From Mangrovibacterium sp041596335 (lineage in GTDB: Bacteria; Bacteroidota; Bacteroidia; Bacteroidales; Prolixibacteraceae): DNA of 64,000 nucleotides. Where the stretch lies: contig NZ_JBFHIT010000010.1 of NCBI RefSeq assembly GCF_041596335.1, forward strand, positions 31,143-95,142. The letters run 5' to 3'. The notes under the pieces are model-generated. The model was not told the origin of the DNA. It worked only from the letters and a program-made list of their open reading frames with translations, and did no database searches. How positions within the stretch are numbered: the stretch's first letter is position 1; the number at the start of each line of letters is the position of its first letter. A program made the translations under genes and the position numbers. Positions 54,363 to 61,499 of the stretch are shown piece after piece.

Positions 54363-55668
54363 GTGTCCCATTAAAATCGGGACGTTATTAAAAATTAAAC
54401 AAATTTGGCTCATTAAGCCTAAAACGTTCTTTGTCATTTTGAAATTTAGTTCTGTCGAATAGGTCAGTAAGGTGAGTTTTGTCTGTTAAAGATATGCTCA
54501 GAATCTGCAAAACCTCATAAGTGCTTCTGTCAAGTTGCATGTCTTTTTGGACGATAGCAACTAAGCAGTATGTGCACATGGCTACGTAGATTTGTATCCG
54601 AACAGCATTTTCAGTAGTACCCCAGAATTTCTTAATTTTCAGATGTTGCTTCAACCATTTGAAGAACAGCTCGACTTGCCATCGGTTCTTGTAAAGTTCA
54701 GCAACTTGAAGTGCAGAAATATGCATCGCATTGGTCAAGAATACAAGCTCACGCTTTTGTTCTTCATCCCAATATTTGACCATCCGAAAATGTTCTGGAT
54801 AGTATTGCTTGGGATAAAAACCAGTCAATTTAATTGATGCGTCTGAAAGTACGTTCTTGGGCATTCTTCGTTTCCATTTGATTATCTGGAATTGAAGATT
54901 CTTCTTAGCTCTGACGACGAAGAAAGCTCCTATCTGATGAATCTTATACAGCATCTTGAAGTGATTGTATGCACGATCAAATATGTAATAAGATCCTGAC
55001 TCATAAGGAATCTCTTTCATTGCTGTAGAATCATGTACCGAAGCTTCAGTAATATGAAAGAATGCCGGTATTTGTGTTTCTACATCATACAATGTATGCA
55101 CTTTGATTCCGCCTTTTTTCTTGCGAAACTTCGCCCACCAAAATACCGAAAGGCATAAGTCAATCGTGGTTGAATCAAAAGCGTAGACATTACCATCTAG
55201 TCTGAGGATGTCGGAAACTCGTTTTTGCCGGGCTTCGTTTACCAAATAGTAAGCATACTCTTCAAAGATGTGATAGTCTCTGCCCCCGTTGGCTCTGGCC
55301 AGAGATGATTTTGAAACATTCTTGCCCAAACCCAAATGATATGATTTGGAATGATGAGCTTCAAGAGCGACTATCAAATCTCTCAGGCTTTCACGATTCG
55401 AAAGCTGGCCAAACATCATCGAAAGAAGTTGATTCCAACAAGTGAAATGCTTCACATATCTGTCACCGTTATATTTGGCAACAATACGGTTGAATTTACT
55501 TCGATTTAAAAACGAGACCAGTTGAGCGAAAACATATTTGTCTTGAAACATATGCTGTCAGATTAATCTGAAGCAAAGCTAGAATTCAAGTCCGTTCGCT
55601 TTCGAAACCTCTGTAATCAACTAAATTTCAAAATTTTCAAAGAACTATATTGGATTTTAATGGGACAC
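54363..55668 (-). mobile_element. Complete IS4-type insertion sequence
   Basis: Bounded by perfect 16-bp inverted repeats: GTGTCCCATTAAAATC at 54363-54378 and its complement at 55653-55668, total 1306 bp, with a single transposase gene on the minus strand. The flanking bases do not show a matching target duplication (CACTA on the left, CAATG on the right), so an adjacent deletion or rearrangement probably followed insertion. Its right end cuts the coding sequence of an AraC-type gene. Confidence 0.92.
54388..55551 (-). CDS. IS4 family transposase
   Basis: 387 residues. N-terminal DUF4372-like domain (MFQDKYVFAQLVSFLNRSKF; CWNQLLSMMFGQLSNRESLRDL, in part), then the DDE domain: first Asp in YAFDSTTIDLCLS, second Asp in YIFDRAYNHF, and the C-terminal Y-R-E-K signature YKNRWQVELFFKWLK with catalytic Glu. 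Nothing in the frame is broken, so the transposase is probably active. Confidence 0.97.
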   Translation of the reverse strand: MFQDKYVFAQLVSFLNRSKFNRIVAKYNGDRYVKHFTCWNQLLSMMFGQLSNRESLRDLIVALEAHHSKSYHLGLGKNVSKSSLARANGGRDYHIFEEYAYYLVNEARQKRVSDILRLDGNVYAFDSTTIDLCLSVFWWAKFRKKKGGIKVHTLYDVETQIPAFFHITEASVHDSTAMKEIPYESGSYYIFDRAYNHFKMLYKIHQIGAFFVVRAKKNLQFQIIKWKRRMPKNVLSDASIKLTGFYPKQYYPEHFRMVKYWDEEQKRELVFLTNAMHISALQVAELYKNRWQVELFFKWLKQHLKIKKFWGTTENAVRIQIYVAMCTYCLVAIVQKDMQLDRSTYEVLQILSISLTDKTHLTDLFDRTKFQNDKERFRLNEPNLFNF

Positions 55669-55917
55669 CAATGAGACCAACTGATAAACTGCAGCTTTAA
55701 TCTTCTTAATCAACTGGGTGTTCTTGTCTTCGACTAATTCTAATCCGGTATTTCGAAGTCCATTTGCTAATAATTGCAGGTTCTCTTCTGACAGGTTCTC
55801 TAATAATTCGACCTCACCCAGTTCAACAGTCATCTCGTGAACCCCAAGTTTATTCATTTCGCTTCTTACCAGTGTCTTACAACGAGTGCTCTTCATATTT
55901 TTAACATATAGGATCAT
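55669..55917 (-). pseudogene. HMA-AraC-type regulator truncated by the IS4-type element
   Basis: From the ATG at 55917 the protein MILYVKNMKSTRCKTLV...NTGLELVEDKNTQLIKKIKAAVYQLVSL aligns along its length with the N-terminal domain of the regulator at 37168-37728 (MKIYIKNMVCIRCQMVV...LVHYT). Only the second Cys of the CxxC pair remains (STRC). After Leu the frame enters the IS end and stops within three codons. The DNA-binding half is missing; it is not found on the other side of the IS either. An in-frame extension upstream of 55917 exists but the paralog supports this start. Confidence 0.85.
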
Positions 55918-55990
55918 GCCGGGATAACGTGTTAATATTTCAAAGAATGTACGGATCTCCGTATATGTATAACTCATAGAAACAAATAAA

Positions 55991-56182
55991 TCAGAGTGAT
56001 GCGATTATTGTTCGCATTTCTTCTATCGTTTTCCCAAGTTTGTATCCCAGCATCTCAACCATTTCTTTTTCCTTTCCCTCGGGAAAGTTCAGATCCTCGT
56101 TGGTAATAAACGGAAATTTCTGTTTGATTTTTCCTTTCTTCCCGTTCCAGTATCCAATGGCATTATCGTACATGGTTTGCAA
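55991..56182 (-). CDS. CsbD family stress-type protein
   Basis: 63 residues. The sequence YWNGKKGKIKQKFPFITNEDLNFPEGKEKEMVEMLGYKLGKT (in part) follows the CsbD pattern (N..GkwkqlkGkvkekwg.LtdddL....Gk.deL.G.lqe+yG), a small soluble protein of unknown action linked to general stress in other bacteria. It lies just upstream of the truncated HMA-AraC regulator on the same strand, which may have controlled it. Confidence 0.78.
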   Translation of the reverse strand: MQTMYDNAIGYWNGKKGKIKQKFPFITNEDLNFPEGKEKEMVEMLGYKLGKTIEEMRTIIASL

Positions 56183-56386
56183 TTCAGTGCCCAGATAAAA
56201 TTTTGGGAACTTAAAGATAAATCATTCACTCTTTAGAGGCATTACACAATTCTTTGAAAAACTTACATCATTCACACCTTTGCCTCCGTCGACTCTATCG
56301 TTCAACAGATGTGCAATTTGATTTATAACGTGGAATAAGAAAATCTGTTCTTTATTCTCCATCTGTTACCAGGGGAAAAGGCCAAT

Positions 56387-56572
56387 TTAAATCTGAATGT
56401 TTTGCATGCTGCTTAGTACACCAAATACTTTCAGCAACCAAATCACCAGAATAATCACGACAACAGCGTTCAGAATACCTTTTATTGTGCGTTGCATGGG
56501 AATATAGCTATTCACCAGCCAAAGGATAACTCCAACACCAAGAATGACGATAAAAACGGTTAAAATAGGCAT
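56387..56572 (-). CDS. Thivi_2564-type small membrane protein
   Basis: 61 residues: two transmembrane helices with a PMQRTIKGILNAVVVIILVIWLL stretch (in part) typical of the Thivi_2564 family. Function unknown; family members often occur near stress-type genes such as csbD, as here. Separate frames on either side show nothing else. About 200 bp to csbD. Confidence 0.75.
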   Translation of the reverse strand: MPILTVFIVILGVGVILWLVNSYIPMQRTIKGILNAVVVIILVIWLLKVFGVLSSMQNIQI

Positions 56573-56672
56573 GATGTGTTTTTTTTTTTTAGTTTGTATT
56601 GAATAACTGTCTTTGTATTATCGGGTAATCTTTCAATCTGCCCGGGAGAACAGCGAATTGATAACCTGTGTT

Positions 56673-57209
56673 TTAGTTAACCGGAACAAGCGCTTTCAAC
56701 TCATTTTGAAGTTCATCCATATCATCGTTGAAACGGTTTTTAAATAATGACCAATCGGATTCTCCGAGATCTTTATAATTAGCCAAGGACTTTTCCAGGT
56801 CACTGTTTTTTTGTTCCAGTTTGGAAATCTTATCCATGCAAACCTTATCTGTTGCTTCAAGTTTCAGGTACTTTGCCCTTAAAACTGAAATATTTTTTCG
56901 GTTGCTTAAGAATTTCAGATCAGCGGCTTTCTTAAACTCATGAAATTCGGCGGTGGAATCCTTTAAAGCTTTCATCATTATCATTTTTGAACGAACGGAA
57001 TCCTTCCGGGACATCATCATCATTTCGGAATGGATCGAATCCTTCCTGACTTTCATCATTTCCATTTTGGGACTAATGGTGTCGTTCCGGGCTGTTTGTA
57101 AACCAACGCTTGTTTTTGTTGGCCGGTTATTGGCTTCCTGTCCGAACGATATCGAAACCGTACCCGCCATTAAGGCAGTCAGCATCATGCAGAAAATTAT
57201 TTTTCTCAT
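56673..57209 (-). CDS. Secreted helical protein with short internal repeats
   Basis: 178 residues from the ATG 57209 (MRKIIFCMMLTALMAGTVS...), which gives a proper signal peptide ending near FGQE. The middle part has a roughly 14-residue unit repeated three times, MMKVRKDSIHSEM / MMMSRKDSVRSKM / MMKALKDSTAEF, followed by a coiled coil to the end. The frame is open further upstream to 57308 but lacks a plausible start. No known domain. Likely periplasmic. Confidence 0.65.
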   Translation of the reverse strand: MRKIIFCMMLTALMAGTVSISFGQEANNRPTKTSVGLQTARNDTISPKMEMMKVRKDSIHSEMMMMSRKDSVRSKMIMMKALKDSTAEFHEFKKAADLKFLSNRKNISVLRAKYLKLEATDKVCMDKISKLEQKNSDLEKSLANYKDLGESDWSLFKNRFNDDMDELQNELKALVPVN

Positions 57210-57390
57210 CGGATTGTTTATTAAGTGAATATCTAACCAAAGCGTAAAGTTATCCATCACTTGACCCGAAAGCATTACACAATTCACGATAAGAGTTACA
57301 TCATTCACATATCAGCAGTCATGTAAAATGCACTTGATAAGTAAAATAATAGCTTATTGATCCTGTTCTGGTCAACCAAAGCGCATGCCT

Positions 57391-58869
57391 TTACTGCAAC
57401 TTCGAATTTTTCAATTCATTCAAAAGTTCACGTAGGTTTACGGTTGCATAGGTTGACGCATAATCGGACATGGCGTAGGGTATGATTAAATCGTCGTTGT
57501 GAATCGTGGAGCCACAGGAATAAACAACGTTGGGCACGTAGCCTTCACGTTCTTCGGCATTGGGCATTAATAGCGGTGATTTCAGTCGGCCAATTTCTTT
57601 CTCCGGCCGTTGAAGATCGAAAAGCGAAGCTCCTAAAACATATTCACGCATCGGGCCTACACCGTGTGTGATGACCAACCAACCTTCGGGTGTTTCTATT
57701 GGTGAGCCACAATTCCCGATTTGAATTAACTCCCATGGGAATTTGGGTTGTTGTAACAATTGAGCCTCGCGCCAAATGTTAACATTATCCGAGAAGGCGA
57801 TGTAATTGTTAAAACCATCCAATCGGCAAAGCATGGCATATTTCCCGTTTACTTTGCGCGGGAAAAGCGCCATTCCTTTGTTTTGGGCAATTTCACCATG
57901 AAGCGGCAATACCCGGAAGTGGTAAAAATCCTTGGTGTCGAGCATCTTTGGCAATATGCTTACACCATCGTATGCGGTGTAGGTGGCATAATAGGTTACC
58001 TCGTTTTTGTCATTGGTGAATTTCACAAAGCGGGCGTCCTCAATCCCATTTTTTTCGTTTGCCGAGACCGGAAAGATTACCCGTTCGGAGATATTCGTGT
58101 CCAGCGAAAAATCGAGTTCGTAGTGCGACGACGCCAGCCAGTTGATCTGATTAAACAAAATTTCTTTATCCGCGGCAAGATGAAGTGATTTTCTGGCCTC
58201 TTCAATGCAAATCTTTAGTTCTTCATACGAAAACTTGTCATCTAAGCGATCCAGGATCAAACCGGGTGGGATGATTCCATGAACATCCTTCATCTCAGCT
58301 AATAAATCTTTGAACGACTCTTTATCGTAAATATGACGATTGATATGTTCTGCTTCTTCCAGCATCTTCCCAACCGGCTCAATAATCAGGTTGTTGTATT
58401 TATCAAGCACACCGGTCCGGAAAACGATTGATGAGATATGTCCCTCGCCGGTTGCCCTGAAACTAAAAATAACTCTTTTTTCGTCCGGCCCGGTTTCCGA
58501 TTGGTCGGGATGTTCAACAATTGATGGATTGAAAAAAGCGGCCGATTCAATCGAATACTCCATGGTAAAATAAGAACCAACCAGTAGCTTTTGTGCTGTA
58601 TTAAGCGATTCGGAATCTAAATCCAATCGTTTAAACAAATGAGAAATTCTATTGAAATGTCGTTCAAAAATTTTTGAAATATTCCGATGTCGTAAAGAAA
58701 AATCTCTTAACACTGGGTTTATGGCAACCGCTGCTTCGTTTTTTGACATCTCCAGCACCGAGCGAATAGTACTCAAGGCCCTTTCATCTCCTGCGTATAG
58801 AAAACGAGCAATTACCCGGCTGGCATCGGGCCGAAATTTGATGTCTTTTCTGGTCACTGCAATCTGCAT
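57391..58869 (-). CDS. GH130-like glycosidase/phosphorylase
   Basis: 492 residues. An N-terminal helical part (~1-180) is followed by a five-bladed propeller typical of GH130: SFRATGEGHISSIVFRTG, ARFVKFTNDKNEVTYYATYTAYDG (in part), KGMALFPRKVNGKYAMLCRLDG, QIGNCGSPIETPEGWLVITHGVG and GSTIHNDDLIIPYAMSD. GH130 members are mannoside phosphorylases or beta-1,2-mannosidases; the extended N-terminal version has no activity that I know of with confidence. It is the last gene of the mobile element before the tRNA. No signal peptide, so cytosolic. Confidence 0.85.
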   Translation of the reverse strand: MQIAVTRKDIKFRPDASRVIARFLYAGDERALSTIRSVLEMSKNEAAVAINPVLRDFSLRHRNISKIFERHFNRISHLFKRLDLDSESLNTAQKLLVGSYFTMEYSIESAAFFNPSIVEHPDQSETGPDEKRVIFSFRATGEGHISSIVFRTGVLDKYNNLIIEPVGKMLEEAEHINRHIYDKESFKDLLAEMKDVHGIIPPGLILDRLDDKFSYEELKICIEEARKSLHLAADKEILFNQINWLASSHYELDFSLDTNISERVIFPVSANEKNGIEDARFVKFTNDKNEVTYYATYTAYDGVSILPKMLDTKDFYHFRVLPLHGEIAQNKGMALFPRKVNGKYAMLCRLDGFNNYIAFSDNVNIWREAQLLQQPKFPWELIQIGNCGSPIETPEGWLVITHGVGPMREYVLGASLFDLQRPEKEIGRLKSPLLMPNAEEREGYVPNVVYSCGSTIHNDDLIIPYAMSDYASTYATVNLRELLNELKNSKLQ

Positions 58870-59207
58870 GGGCTACATTGTATGAATTGTGTTAAAGGTA
58901 GTCGCTAAAATTGAATAAACTCTATTAATTCTCAATTAGTTCAAGTTCAAAATCACAGAGAATAATATAAAAAAAATGCATCTATTGGGAGATGCAATAG
59001 CAATATCACTCTTTTTAAAAATTAAATTATCCGCTTAAGAAATTTAAGCTCCGGGGATGAAATCAGTCAAAAGGCAAGGGCGTAGATATATTCAATTTTT
59101 CAATCATCAACCCGTTTCCTTTTGTCCGTTCGTCCCCGTTACGTCATGGGGTACTAAGCGTTCAATGAAGTCGAGCCATGCAATTTTACCACCCACTTCG
59201 GTATTCA
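58870..59207. other. Gene-free right end of the mobile element
   Basis: About 340 bp between the GH130-like start and the terminal repeats. A frame of about 69 codons crosses it (59057-59266) but its product is not protein-like and runs over the terminal repeats, so I do not call a gene. The promoter of the GH130-like gene should lie in 58870-59000. Confidence 0.5.
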
Positions 59208-59235
59208 AATTTTGTGTGCAAATTGTGTGCAAATT
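59208..59235 (+). repeat. Paired GTGTGC repeats near the right end (putative integrase arm sites)
   Basis: GTGTGC at 59214-59219 and 59225-59230, 11 bp apart. Bases 59208-59230 are identical to 28252-28274 at the other end and have the same orientation. They lie 48 bp inside the right att copy. Confidence 0.72.
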
Positions 59236-59273
59236 AAAAAGGAGTTACGACAATTCTCAGTCATAACTCCTTT
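59236..59273 (-). terminator. Element-supplied terminator for tRNA-Met
   Basis: On the minus strand AAAGGAGTTA (59273-59264) pairs with TAACTCCTTT (59247-59238) around a 16-nt loop and is followed by T5 (complement of 59236-59240). It starts about 10 bp after the tRNA 3' end, so the element rebuilds both the tRNA end and its terminator. Confidence 0.85.
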
Positions 59274-59282
59274 ATTCTCAGT

Positions 59283-59325
59283 GTAGCGAGAGGCGGGCAT
59301 GATCCGCCGACCTCATGATTATGAA
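59283..59325 (-). repeat. Right attachment site: 3' half of intact tRNA-Met
   Basis: The 43-bp partner of 28086-28128 (42 identical). It starts one base outside the tRNA discriminator and ends at the 5' edge of the anticodon loop, so the strand exchange site lies within the tRNA anticodon-to-T-arm part. Confidence 0.93.
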
Positions 59326-59357
59326 TCATGCGCTCTAACCAACTGAGCTACCTCGCC
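59284..59357 (-). tRNA. tRNA-Met (anticodon CAU)
   Basis: 74 nt on the minus strand. Acceptor GGCGAGG pairs with TCTCGCT (G-U at both ends), D arm GCTCAGTTGGTTAGAGC, anticodon stem CATGA/TCATG with loop TTCATAA giving CAU at 59321-59323, variable loop AGGTC, T stem GGCGG/CCGCC. The T loop is ATCATGC instead of the usual TTCRANY. No CCA is encoded (ACA follows). The acceptor end pairs at 1-72 and the anticodon stem lacks three G-C pairs, so this is an elongator-type Met tRNA rather than the initiator; a lysidine-modified tRNA-Ile is the other possibility. Confidence 0.95.
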
Positions 59358-59543
59358 ATTTTTTTTGTAGAACTTTTTCAGAATTTACAGTGCTTTTAGG
59401 CATTGTGTTTTTCCAAAATTGCGGTGCAAATATAGTATTTAATTTTTACCATTTGCAAATAAAATTTTAAAAATATTTATCCAATTTTAAACGGATTGGT
59501 TAATTTGCCGATAATAACTATATTGCGCTAAACTAATACACCG

Positions 59544-59927
59544 ATGACCTCAAAAACAAAAATAGAATTGGAGTTTCCAATGAAATGTTCGCCAAGCGTA
59601 CTATATAATCGATTAAGTACAGCATCCGGACTTACGGAGTGGTTTGCCGATGACGTCAATGTCAAGGGAAAGCTCTTTTCATTTATTTGGGACGGTTCGA
59701 CGCAAGTTGCAGAAATGATTCAAAGCAAAGACAGTCGGCTGGTTCGTTTTAAGTGGGAAGATGACGACGATGAGGATACTTATTTCGAATTTTTGATCAA
59801 TAAGGATGAGATGACCGGTGATGTTTCCTTGTTAATAACTGATTTTGCCGACGAAGGCGAAGAAGAGGAGACTACCGACCTGTGGAATAGTCAGATTGCC
59901 GATTTGCGTCAGGTTCTGGGTTGTTAA
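59544..59927 (+). CDS. START-like (SRPBCC/AHSA1-type) domain protein
   Basis: 127 residues. The sequence IELEFPMKCSPSVLYNRLSTASGLTEWFADDV (in part) follows the START/Bet v1-like helix-grip pattern (p...ly..lst..gL.eWfad.v), with a very acidic C-terminal half (WEDDDDEDTYFEF; DEGEEEETTDLW). Bacteroidota genomes have this family near lptF-type genes. A ligand or partner is not known. First chromosomal gene after the element; likely separate from the next gene, which has its own -7 box. Confidence 0.85.
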   Translation: MTSKTKIELEFPMKCSPSVLYNRLSTASGLTEWFADDVNVKGKLFSFIWDGSTQVAEMIQSKDSRLVRFKWEDDDDEDTYFEFLINKDEMTGDVSLLITDFADEGEEEETTDLWNSQIADLRQVLGC

Positions 59928-59961
59928 TTTCAATTTAACTTTACTTTTCTCCAAAATAGCT

Positions 59962-59969
59962 TAGTTTTG
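59962..59969 (+). promoter_or_regulatory. -7 box upstream of the LptF/LptG permease gene
   Basis: TAGTTTTG fits TAnnTTTG and lies 21 bp before the ATG at 59991. No -33 box is obvious. Confidence 0.4.
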
Positions 59970-59990
59970 TATCGTTTCCAATAAATAACA

Positions 59991-61499
59991 ATGAAACGAT
60001 TACATCAATATGTACTAAAGAGCTTTTTGGGCCCTTTTTTCATGACTTTTTTTATTTGTGTTTTCATTCTGCTCATGCAGTTCCTGTGGAAATACATTGA
60101 TGATATGGTCGGAAAAGGCCTGGAATGGAATATTGTAGCTGAGCTTTTGCTTTATGCCTCCATGGGCTTGGTTCCCATGGCGTTCCCACTTGCTACGCTC
60201 CTTGCGTCAATCATGACCTTTGGAAGTTTGGGTGAAAATTACGAGTTGGTCGCGATGAAGGCGTCCGGAATTTCACTTTTCCGAATCATGAAGCCGCTGG
60301 TGTTTGTTGCCATCGGTTTGGCCCTTTTTGCCTTTTACTTTTCGAATAATATTCTGCCTCAAAGTAACCTCAAATTCGGTGCTTTGATGAATAGTATCAA
60401 AAAGCAAAAGCCGGAAATGGTGATCACCGAAGGAATCTTTACCAATGATATCGATGGATACAGTATTAAGGTGGATCGAAAAAGCAAAAGTGGCAACATG
60501 CTGTATAAGATTCTTATATACGATCACAGATCAAATCAGGGAAACACTTCGGTAACAGTTGCCGATTCCGGATTCATGAAAATCTCTGAAGATAAGAAGT
60601 TCATGATCATGACCATGTTTAACGGAGAGACTGCGATCGATGAGAATCCACAGGAAAACAGACGAACCAAACGTTATGCATTTCGGAGGACTCATTTCGA
60701 GAAACAAATTGTGACTGTGCCTTTGCGCGGCTTCGATTTTAAACGAACCGACGAAGATAATCTGCGGAATATGTATCGGATGCTAACTTTAAAGCAGCTG
60801 GAGCACGTTGAGGATTCGCTTTATAATGACTACAACAGGCGTGTCAGACGTTTTGCCATCAATATGCGTTACAACACGGTTTTAAATCGATCAGTGGTTG
60901 ATCTCACGAATTTGGACGACTCGTTGTTCACCTATAGCCCACTGGTTGCAAATCGCGAACTGAGCTTTGATTCGGTGCTTGTAAATTTAGATCCCATGGA
61001 GCGCGATGAAGCTTATACAACCGCGTTAAGCCAAGCCAGAATGAACAAACAGACCATTGACCAAAATGTATTTGAACTGTATAATATTAAGAAAAGTTTG
61101 AACAAATATTCGATGGAGAAGCATCGGAAGTTCACCTGGTCGGTTGCCTGCTTGATTTTCTTTTTTATCGGCGCACCCTTGGGGGCGATCATTCGTAAAG
61201 GAGGATTGGGAATGCCAACGGTGGTTTCTATTCTGATGTTTATCTTGTATTACATGGTCTCAATATCAGGCGAAAAGGCTGCTCGTGAAGATGTCTGGCC
61301 AATGATGGAGGGAATGTGGTTTTCAAGCTTGATTTTCTTTCCGCTAGGTTTTTTCCTGACCTATAAAGCCGCAACCGACTCTGGATTAATGAATGTTGAA
61401 ACTTATTCCTATAAGTTGAAGCGGCTATGGAACTTTGTCGTTCGAAAAAGCAGTGATTCAGAAAAAATAGCTCATGCGAATTCTTCAACTAACGAATAA
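59991..61499 (+). CDS. LptF/LptG family lipopolysaccharide export permease
   Basis: 502 residues. N-terminal membrane segment with MKRLHQYVLKSFLGPFFMTF and LVPMAFPLATLLASIMTFGSLGENYELVAMKASGIS (in part), the signature of YjgP/YjgQ proteins; a large periplasmic beta-jellyroll (about 130-380); and three C-terminal helices ending with AACLIFFFIGAPLGAIIRKGGLG-like sequence. LptF and LptG pull LPS from the inner membrane with LptB2. Which of the two this is cannot be decided. The next gene starts 26 bp before its stop codon. Confidence 0.95.
   Translation: MKRLHQYVLKSFLGPFFMTFFICVFILLMQFLWKYIDDMVGKGLEWNIVAELLLYASMGLVPMAFPLATLLASIMTFGSLGENYELVAMKASGISLFRIMKPLVFVAIGLALFAFYFSNNILPQSNLKFGALMNSIKKQKPEMVITEGIFTNDIDGYSIKVDRKSKSGNMLYKILIYDHRSNQGNTSVTVADSGFMKISEDKKFMIMTMFNGETAIDENPQENRRTKRYAFRRTHFEKQIVTVPLRGFDFKRTDEDNLRNMYRMLTLKQLEHVEDSLYNDYNRRVRRFAINMRYNTVLNRSVVDLTNLDDSLFTYSPLVANRELSFDSVLVNLDPMERDEAYTTALSQARMNKQTIDQNVFELYNIKKSLNKYSMEKHRKFTWSVACLIFFFIGAPLGAIIRKGGLGMPTVVSILMFILYYMVSISGEKAAREDVWPMMEGMWFSSLIFFPLGFFLTYKAATDSGLMNVETYSYKLKRLWNFVVRKSSDSEKIAHANSSTNE

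Larger units (their letters stand above)
28086..59325. mobile_element. Integrative mobilizable element inserted in tRNA-Met, carrying a beta-glucan utilization locus
   Basis: The limits are the 43-bp direct repeats of the tRNA-Met 3' half. Inside, in order: tyrosine recombinase, AlbA/ATPase protein, two HTH proteins, primase-helicase, Toprim primase, candidate oriT, MobC, relaxase, coiled-coil membrane protein, decayed cargo genes, an IS5-type remnant, the polysaccharide utilization locus (39552-54250), an IS4-type element, small stress-type proteins and a GH130-like gene. I see no VirB4, VirD4 coupling protein or other conjugation channel gene, so transfer would need a helper element. Length is about 31.2 kb. 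The limits are seen directly; the transfer mode is inferred. Confidence 0.88.

Noticed and set aside
54353..55678. Target site duplication around the IS4-type element
   Set aside because: The bases outside the two 16-bp inverted repeats (CACTA left, CAATG right) do not form a direct repeat.
59057..59266. A small gene at the right end of the element
   Set aside because: The frame crosses the terminal repeats and terminator and its product resembles nothing.
28086..59325. A self-transmissible conjugative element
   Set aside because: Relaxase and MobC are present, but no coupling ATPase, VirB4-like ATPase or other channel proteins were seen.
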